From assembly GCA_902497095.1 (NCBI GenBank), contig CABVDD010000004.1, forward strand, positions 6,622 to 70,621: 64,000 nt of DNA, in the 5' to 3' direction. This document shows, piece by piece, positions 58,900-64,000 of the stretch (within the stretch, counting starts at the first letter, position 1; each line of letters starts with the position of its first letter). Below the pieces are notes generated by a model. That model was not told where the DNA came from and ran no database searches. It was given only the letters and a program-made list of their open reading frames with translations. Source of the stretch: an uncultured Faecalicoccus sp. Its GTDB lineage: Bacteria > Bacillota_I > Bacilli_A > Erysipelotrichales > Erysipelotrichaceae. The position numbers were made by a program, and so were the translations under genes.

Positions 58900-60030
58900 A
58901 TGGAGAAAGCAAAGGTTTATTTTACAGATTTTCATACGCAGGCTTTTGGGGATGGCTTGCCTACTAAACTGCAGAAACTAGTACGTCGTGCCGGTATTGC
59001 GGATCTTAATATGGATGGAAAGTTTGTGGCGATCAAAATGCATTTTGGAGAATTAGGAAACATTTCTTATTTGCGTCCAAACTATGCCAGAGCGATTGTG
59101 GATGTTGTCAAAGAATTAGGTGGAAAGCCATTTTTGACAGACTGTAATACCATGTATCCGGGAAGTCGTAAAAATGCTTTGGAGCATTTGGAATGTGCAT
59201 GGCAAAATGGATTTACACCATTGACGGTTGGCTGTCCAGTTATTATTGGTGATGGTTTAAAGGGAACCGATGATGTTGATGTTCAAGTAAAAGGAGGAGA
59301 GTACATCAAAGAAGCAAAAATAGGTCGTGCAATTATGGATGCGGATGTATTTATCTCTTTGACACATTTTAAGGGACATGAAATGACTGGCTTTGGTGGT
59401 ACGATCAAAAATATCGGAATGGGTTGTGGATCTCGTGCCGGTAAATGTGATCAACATTCCAGTGGTAAACCGCATATTGATGAAGAATTATGTCGCGGTT
59501 GTACAAGATGTCAAAAAGAATGTGCTAATGGTGGTTTGGAATTTGATGAAACAAAACGTAAGATGCATGTTAATCAAGAAAACTGTGTTGGCTGTGGACG
59601 TTGTTTAGGAGCTTGTAATTTTGATGCGATCCAGTTTGATAATGATGCGGCTAATGCTTTGTTGAATTGTCGTATGGCAGAATATACCAAAGCGGTTGTG
59701 GATGGGCGTCCATGTATTCATATTTCATTAATTGTTGATGTGAGTCCTAACTGTGATTGTCATGGAGAAAATGATGTTCCAATCTTACCAAATATTGGTA
59801 TGTTTGTATCAAAGGATCCATTGGCATTGGATCAAGCTTGTGTTGATGCTTGTATGGCGGCAAAACCGTTACCTGGCAGTCAATTAGCTCGTCATTTGGA
59901 AGATCCAAATTTTAAAGATCATCATGATCATTTCACAAATTCAGCTCCGGAATCTGAATGGAAAAGTTGTTTGGAACATGCCGAAAAAATTGGTTTGGGT
60001 ACCAGAGAGTATGAATTAATTAAAATGTAA
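58900..60030 (+). CDS. DUF362-domain protein with two 4Fe-4S clusters
   Basis: 376 residues from ATG 58900 with AGGTGA upstream. DUF362 core (MHFGELGNISYLRPNYA, HFKGHEMTGFGGTIKNIGMG, DVSPNCDCHGENDVP) with a bacterial ferredoxin insert: CRGCTRCQKEC and CVGCGRCLGAC, about residues 194-240. Paralogue of the gene at 21915, which lacks the insert. Likely an iron-sulfur electron carrier or enzyme; reaction unknown. Confidence 0.85.
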   Translation: MEKAKVYFTDFHTQAFGDGLPTKLQKLVRRAGIADLNMDGKFVAIKMHFGELGNISYLRPNYARAIVDVVKELGGKPFLTDCNTMYPGSRKNALEHLECAWQNGFTPLTVGCPVIIGDGLKGTDDVDVQVKGGEYIKEAKIGRAIMDADVFISLTHFKGHEMTGFGGTIKNIGMGCGSRAGKCDQHSSGKPHIDEELCRGCTRCQKECANGGLEFDETKRKMHVNQENCVGCGRCLGACNFDAIQFDNDAANALLNCRMAEYTKAVVDGRPCIHISLIVDVSPNCDCHGENDVPILPNIGMFVSKDPLALDQACVDACMAAKPLPGSQLARHLEDPNFKDHHDHFTNSAPESEWKSCLEHAEKIGLGTREYELIKM

Positions 60031-60067
60031 CAAAATGAAATAAAATGTAAATTTATTGAAAACGAAC

Positions 60068-60149
60068 TTGAATTTCTTGATTTTTCTGATATACTAGACC
60101 TTGTTAACAAAGGCGTTAAAGTGGTGATCCATTTTAACGCCCTTTTTTT
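60068..60149 (+). promoter_or_regulatory. Promoter-like element and terminator/attenuator before amt
   Basis: TTGAAT (60068-60073), 16 bases, TATACT (60090-60095). Then a strong hairpin GGCGTTAAAGTGG (60112-60124) TGAT CCATTTTAACGCC (60129-60141) with TTTTTTT. It either ends the DUF362 transcript or acts as a leader attenuator of amt; the order promoter, terminator, gene allows the second. Confidence 0.55.
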
Positions 60150-60190
60150 ATCTCGAGATTGTTTATAAGATGATGAAGGGAAGGATAGAT

Positions 60191-61432
60191 ATGATTGATT
60201 CAGGTAATACAGGTTTCATGATGATTTGTACCGCATTAGTTTTTGTGATGACACCCGCTTTAGCTTTTTTCTATGGCGGACTGGTTCGAAGAAAGAATGT
60301 GGTAAATACGATGATGGCTTGTGTTTCTATTATGGGCCTTGCTATTGTGATGTGGTGTGCCTTTGGATATTCGCTAGCTTTTGGGCATGATCATGGCGGA
60401 ATCATTGGAGATTTTAGTTATTTATTTTTAAATAATGTAGATTGGCAGGCTGGACCTTATGCAAGTTCAATTCCTCATTTGGTGTATTGTGCATTTCAAA
60501 TGATGTTTGCCGTAATTACACCGGCATTGTTTACCGGAGCATTGGTAGGCCGAATGAATTTTAAGGCATTATTGTTGTTTGTAGGTTTATGGTCAATTGT
60601 GGTGTATTATCCATTAGCCCATATGGTGTGGGGTGAAAATGGTTTTATCGCATCATTAGGATCGGTTGATTTTGCCGGTGGAAATGTCGTTCATATAAGT
60701 TCAGGGATTACAGCTCTTGTTTTATCTTTATGGATCGGAAAGCGAAAAGGCTACAGTCAGGTAGTCTATCGAGTTCATAACATTCCTTTTGTTGTATTGG
60801 GAGCTACTTTATTATGGTTTGGATGGTATGGATTTAATGCTGGAAGTGCATTAGAAGCTAATGGCTTAGCAGCACATGCCTTTATGACAAGTGCTATTGC
60901 CTCTGCTTGTGCTTTATTGTCCTGGATGCTGATTGATGTGATCGTTTCTGGAAAACCAACTTTAGTAGGTGCTTCTACTGGCTTGGTAGTCGGATTGGTT
61001 GCCATCACACCTGGTGCTGGTTTTGTTCCTATCTGGGCTTCTTTTATCATTGGAGCTTTAGTAAGCCCTATTTGTTATTTTGGTGTTAAAATCATCAAAT
61101 CTAAATTTAAAATCGATGATGCTTTAGATGCTTTTGGATGCCATGGATTAGGCGGTATATGGGGTGGTATTGCTACAGGTTTATTTGGTATGACAAGCAT
61201 CAATGATGTTGCACAATGGAATGGTTTATTTTTCGGACAGACAGAATTGTTTGTAGCGCAACTGGAAGGAATCGCATTGACCATTTTGATTGCCGTTGTA
61301 GGAACACTAGTTTGTGGTTTTATCGTAAAGTGTTTTATGCCTTTACGTGCTACTGCTAAACAAGAAGCCATTGGTATGGATATATCTATGCATGGAGAAC
61401 AAGCATATCCAAGTTTTAATGGATTGGATTAA
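60191..61432 (+). CDS. amtB: Ammonium transporter Amt
   Basis: 413 residues from ATG 60191 with AAGGA upstream. Eleven membrane segments. Family signature DFAGGNVVHISSGITALVLS (about 161-180), FYGGLVRRKNV near the N-terminus, and pore His in DAFGCHGLGGIWGG. Followed 12 bases later by glnK, the normal pair. Confidence 0.94.
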   Translation: MIDSGNTGFMMICTALVFVMTPALAFFYGGLVRRKNVVNTMMACVSIMGLAIVMWCAFGYSLAFGHDHGGIIGDFSYLFLNNVDWQAGPYASSIPHLVYCAFQMMFAVITPALFTGALVGRMNFKALLLFVGLWSIVVYYPLAHMVWGENGFIASLGSVDFAGGNVVHISSGITALVLSLWIGKRKGYSQVVYRVHNIPFVVLGATLLWFGWYGFNAGSALEANGLAAHAFMTSAIASACALLSWMLIDVIVSGKPTLVGASTGLVVGLVAITPGAGFVPIWASFIIGALVSPICYFGVKIIKSKFKIDDALDAFGCHGLGGIWGGIATGLFGMTSINDVAQWNGLFFGQTELFVAQLEGIALTILIAVVGTLVCGFIVKCFMPLRATAKQEAIGMDISMHGEQAYPSFNGLD

Positions 61433-61444
61433 GGAGAAGTGTGT

Positions 61445-61810
61445 ATGTTGATCAAAATAGAAGCCATTGTTCGTGAAGAAGCTTTTGAAGATGTCAAAGC
61501 AGCATTAAATGAAATCGAAGTCAAGGGGTTGACGGTTTATCAGGTGATGGGCTGTGGTATACAAAAAGGATATAATGAAATTGTAAGGGGATTAAAAGTT
61601 GATTTGCAGATGCAGCCAAAAATAAAATTTGAAATTGTAGTATCTTCAGAAGAATGGGAAAAGAAAACAATTGAAGCCATTTCTAAAGCAGCTTACACAG
61701 GAGAAGTAGGAGATGGAAAAATATTCAGTTATGAGATTCGATCGGCTTATCGAATTCGTACAGCAGAAACAGGCTATGATGCGATACAACCTGCATTAAA
61801 AGAAAGATAA
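61445..61810 (+). CDS. glnK: PII-family nitrogen regulator GlnK
   Basis: 121 residues from ATG 61445 (AAGGAG upstream). PII fold with conserved GLTVYQVMGCG, AYTGEVGDGKIF and YRIRTAETG. In the T-loop the sequence is KGYNEIVRGLKV, so the positions of Tyr46 and Tyr51 of E. coli GlnB are both Val, and uridylylation at Tyr51 is not possible. It should regulate Amt by direct ATP/ADP/2-oxoglutarate-dependent binding. Confidence 0.92.
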   Translation: MLIKIEAIVREEAFEDVKAALNEIEVKGLTVYQVMGCGIQKGYNEIVRGLKVDLQMQPKIKFEIVVSSEEWEKKTIEAISKAAYTGEVGDGKIFSYEIRSAYRIRTAETGYDAIQPALKER

Positions 61811-61842
61811 GATAAATTTAGAGCCATATTTTATATAGAATC

Positions 61843-61878
61843 ATAAAAGAAGTGCACCTTGTCATGCACTTCTTTTAT
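61843..61878. terminator. Bidirectional terminator after glnK
   Basis: ATAAAAGAAGTGCA and TGCACTTCTTTTAT, 14-bp perfect arms with an 8-base loop; it serves glnK and the converging dehydrogenase. Confidence 0.92.
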
Positions 61879-61882
61879 AGTG

Positions 61883-63028
61883 TTACATTAATTTTCTAAA
61901 TAACATTTTTAGATCTTCTATACTTGCATCTTTTGGATTGCCTGGTGCACAAGCATCTTCATAGGCAGATTGAGCAAGGAAATCAAGATCTTCTTCTTTT
62001 AAAGCTTCCAGCTTTTGTGGAATACCAACATCATTTGATAATTGACGAACGGCATCAATGGCAGCTTTACGATATTCATCTTGTGTCATGGAATCTACAT
62101 TTTTAACACCCATGGCACGAGCGATTTCACGATATTTTTCTTGTGTGCAGTCGGCATTATACTCCATAACGATTGGAAGCATCATAGCACAAGCAACACC
62201 ATGAGGAGTATCGTAAACAGCACCTAATGTATGTGCCATAGAATGAGCGATACCTAGTCCAACATTAGAGAATCCCATACCGGCGATGTATTGACCTAAA
62301 GCCATACCTTCGCGACCTTCTTTTTCATTGGCAACAGCACTGCGTAAAGAACGGCTGATAATTTCAATGGCTTTTAAATGGAACATATCTGTCATTTCCC
62401 ATGCAGCTTTTGTCGTATAGCCTTCAATGGCATGTGTCAATGCATCCATACCAGTTGAAGCGGTTAAGCCTTTTGGCATAGTAGACATCATATCAGGATC
62501 CACAATGGCAACTACAGGCATGTCATGAGGATCGACACAAACAAACTTTCTTTTTCTTTCAATATCAGTAATTACGTAGTTGATCGTTACTTCGGCTGCA
62601 GTTCCTGCCGTTGTTGGTACCGCAATGATCGGAACACATGGTTTTGTGGTTGCAGCTGTTCCTTCTAGGCTTCTGACATCTTCAAATTCTGGGTTGGCAA
62701 TAATGATACCAATGGCTTTGGAAGTGTCCATGGAAGAACCACCACCAATGGCAATGATATAGTCTGCTTTGGCATCTTTAAAAGCCTTTACACCATTTTG
62801 TACATTTTCAATTGTAGGATTTGGTTTGATATCTGAAAAGATTTCATAATCCAAACCTGCTTCATCCAGTACATGCGTTACTTTTTCAGTGACTTTGAAT
62901 TGAATTAAATCCGGATCGGAACAAACTAAAGCTTTTTTAAAAGCTCTTGCCTTAGCTTCATTGGCAATTTCCTGGATGGCTCCGGCGCCATGGTACGATG
63001 TTTCATTTAACATGATTCGATTTGACAT
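61883..63028 (-). CDS. Iron-containing alcohol dehydrogenase (FucO/lactaldehyde reductase-like)
   Basis: 381 residues, the family size. NAD motif IGGGSSMDTSKA (about 95-106), metal ligands in GMDALTHAIEGY and SMAHTLGAVYDTPHG. N-terminal NRIMLNETSYHGAGAI is typical of the FucO branch (lactaldehyde to 1,2-propanediol) or related diol dehydrogenases. A cre-like site lies 19-32 bases upstream of the start. A TetR gene lies upstream on the same strand. Confidence 0.9.
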   Translation of the reverse strand: MSNRIMLNETSYHGAGAIQEIANEAKARAFKKALVCSDPDLIQFKVTEKVTHVLDEAGLDYEIFSDIKPNPTIENVQNGVKAFKDAKADYIIAIGGGSSMDTSKAIGIIIANPEFEDVRSLEGTAATTKPCVPIIAVPTTAGTAAEVTINYVITDIERKRKFVCVDPHDMPVVAIVDPDMMSTMPKGLTASTGMDALTHAIEGYTTKAAWEMTDMFHLKAIEIISRSLRSAVANEKEGREGMALGQYIAGMGFSNVGLGIAHSMAHTLGAVYDTPHGVACAMMLPIVMEYNADCTQEKYREIARAMGVKNVDSMTQDEYRKAAIDAVRQLSNDVGIPQKLEALKEEDLDFLAQSAYEDACAPGNPKDASIEDLKMLFRKLM

Positions 63029-63046
63029 ATTGTTTTTCTCCTTTTC

Positions 63047-63060
63047 TGTAAGCGCTTTAT
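63047..63060. promoter_or_regulatory. cre-like CcpA site before the dehydrogenase gene
   Basis: TGTAAGCGCTTTAT, with the core AAGCGCTT palindrome of the CcpA consensus TGAAAGCGCTTTCA; three outer positions differ. Its place just upstream of the start codon suggests repression. Confidence 0.55.
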
Positions 63061-63121
63061 CAATTTGATTGTAATGGTTTCAATTTAAAAAAGTAAGTTA
63101 CAAAATAAGGAATGTGTCACA

Positions 63122-63667
63122 TTATAATAAATCAATAGAAACAAAGGCTTTTTGTACTTCCGGCGGCATCGCATCACATAACAATTCTGCAAGGTCTGCC
63201 GGAGAAATAGGGGTATCTTCCAATAACCATTTTACTGTCATATAAATAGAAGCCTGGCAATACATCTCTAATTGAAATCGTAAAATAGAAGATAATGGTC
63301 TTTTTGTTTTACTTTGAATCAAATTCGAATAAAAGGAAAAAATCAATTCAAAATCATGATCTCTTAAATTATTTTGTTCATCATTTTGAAAGGCAGCTTT
63401 AAAAAACAATTTTTCTTGAAGAATAAAAGAAAACTTTTTTAGTAGTGCTTCATAAATCGTTTTTCCTTCTCCCATGTGTTGAAAAGATTCTTGTAAGATC
63501 TTATCAAAGTACCAGTTAACTAAATCTTGTTTATCTAAAAAGTGTCTATAAAAAGTTTGTCTGGAAAGATTACAGGTATCTGTAATGTCTTTTACAGTAA
63601 TCTTTTCATAAGGGGATTTTTTCATACATGTTTTCAATGCATTCGCAAAAATATATTTTGTATCCAT
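63122..63667 (-). CDS. TetR-family regulator (DhaS-like)
   Basis: 181 residues from ATG 63667 with AGGAGC upstream. Helix-turn-helix ITVKDITDTCNLSRQTFYRH (about 24-43), then a DhaS-type C-terminal domain of mostly helical sequence. It may control the FucO-like gene lying downstream on the same strand (inference from adjacency). Confidence 0.87.
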   Translation of the reverse strand: MDTKYIFANALKTCMKKSPYEKITVKDITDTCNLSRQTFYRHFLDKQDLVNWYFDKILQESFQHMGEGKTIYEALLKKFSFILQEKLFFKAAFQNDEQNNLRDHDFELIFSFYSNLIQSKTKRPLSSILRFQLEMYCQASIYMTVKWLLEDTPISPADLAELLCDAMPPEVQKAFVSIDLL

Positions 63668-63803
63668 AGATGCTCCTGTTCTTGACAATATCATAAGAAA
63701 AAAAAGAAGAAAAATAAAATTTTTTCAAAAAATTTTTATACTTTTAGAAAAAATAAACGTATATAAAAGATAGAAGATCTTCTGGCAATAACAAGGAGGC
63801 GAT

Positions 63804-64000
63804 ATGAAACAAGATACCATCACTAAGAAATTATTTGAAGATAAAGACATATTCGCAAGTTTTATCAATGGTGTGATCTATCAGGGAAAGAACAGACTCT
63901 TAGGAAAAGGCTTAAAAAAATGCAGCCTGTCAACGATCAATGAGGACTTCCAGGAAAGAAGAAGGGATGTACTGCAGGCCTATCAGTTTCAGGGACAGAT
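63804..64000 (+). CDS. Start of an Rpn-like (PD-(D/E)XK) nuclease/transposase-family gene, partial
   Basis: Open frame from ATG 63804 with AAGGAGG five bases upstream, running off the window after about 65 codons. The N-terminus (KKLFEDKDIFASFINGVIYQ, LLGKGLKKCSL, FQERRRDVLQAYQ) resembles the Rpn/PD-(D/E)XK recombination-promoting nuclease family, common in gut Firmicutes. G+C is higher than in neighbouring genes, suggesting transfer. Identity is tentative as the catalytic residues are outside. Confidence 0.5.
   Translation, partial: MKQDTITKKLFEDKDIFASFINGVIYQGKNRLLGKGLKKCSLSTINEDFQERRRDVLQAYQFQGQ

Overview
The window is AT-rich, single-chromosome-like Firmicute DNA. Gene content points to a gut-type low-GC anaerobe, most plausibly of the Erysipelotrichia (inference): a PotC-PotD fusion, PTS sugar operons, two BioY proteins, iron-containing alcohol dehydrogenase, many strong Shine-Dalgarno sites, rho-independent terminators with long T tails and sigma-A type promoters. 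No tRNA, rRNA, CRISPR array or complete insertion sequence was seen. One patch (about 8.33-10.86 kb) and the last 200 bases are clearly richer in G+C than the rest and look acquired.

Layout. 1-2.9 kb: end of a spermidine/putrescine ABC operon (potA, potB, potCD fusion). 3.0-11.7 kb: an L-ascorbate-type regulon: a DeoR-family regulator with a membrane protein, divergent from ulaG, PTS EIIA/EIIC/EIIB, a terminator, then a GC-rich block (FG-GAP protein, sugar-phosphate 4-epimerase, 3-epimerase) and a HAD phosphatase. No UlaD-type decarboxylase is present. 11.7-15.9 kb: GH25 lysozyme, secreted nuclease, C69 dipeptidase, two alkylation-repair genes. 15.9-22.8 kb: LysR regulator with two aldo/keto reductases, then a MerR-controlled redox operon (flavodoxin, cupin, FMN reductase, ferredoxin-type aldo/keto reductase, DUF362). 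22.8-30.9 kb: rpmE, an aminotransferase, a lipoprotein, comFA/comFC, a coiled-coil membrane protein, a shortened glmU, prs, an ArsC/Spx-like gene. 30.9-37.1 kb: siroheme synthesis (hemC, cobA-hemD fusion, sirC-like) plus bioY, converging on a siroheme nitrite/sulfite reductase, then tatD. 37.2-42.4 kb: a small XRE/membrane pair, a CNNM transporter behind a structured leader, and a GntR-controlled deoC/reductase/rpiA operon. 42.5-49 kb: CmpB-like membrane protein, HAD phosphatase, second bioY, XRE regulator, an Lsa-type ABC-F gene with a frameshift, and a DeoR/deoC pair. 49-56 kb: a Snf2-type ATPase, C_GCAxxG_C_C protein, GH4 glycosidase with RpiR regulator, inositol-phosphatase-like gene. 56-58.9 kb: a large repeat-containing surface protein behind a promoter carrying an 11-G tract, followed by a winged-helix protein. 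58.9-64 kb: DUF362-ferredoxin protein, amt-glnK, FucO-like dehydrogenase, TetR regulator, and the start of a GC-richer Rpn-like gene.

The most notable points are the poly-G tract lying exactly between the -35 and -10 of the repeat surface protein (probable phase variation); a compact leader with a possible pseudoknot and terminator before the CNNM gene; the homopolymer frameshift that removes the last 29 residues of the ABC-F protein; a GlmU homologue lacking the acetyltransferase domain; the foreign-looking block in the ascorbate operon; and a fully symmetric GntR operator shared by two back-to-back promoters.
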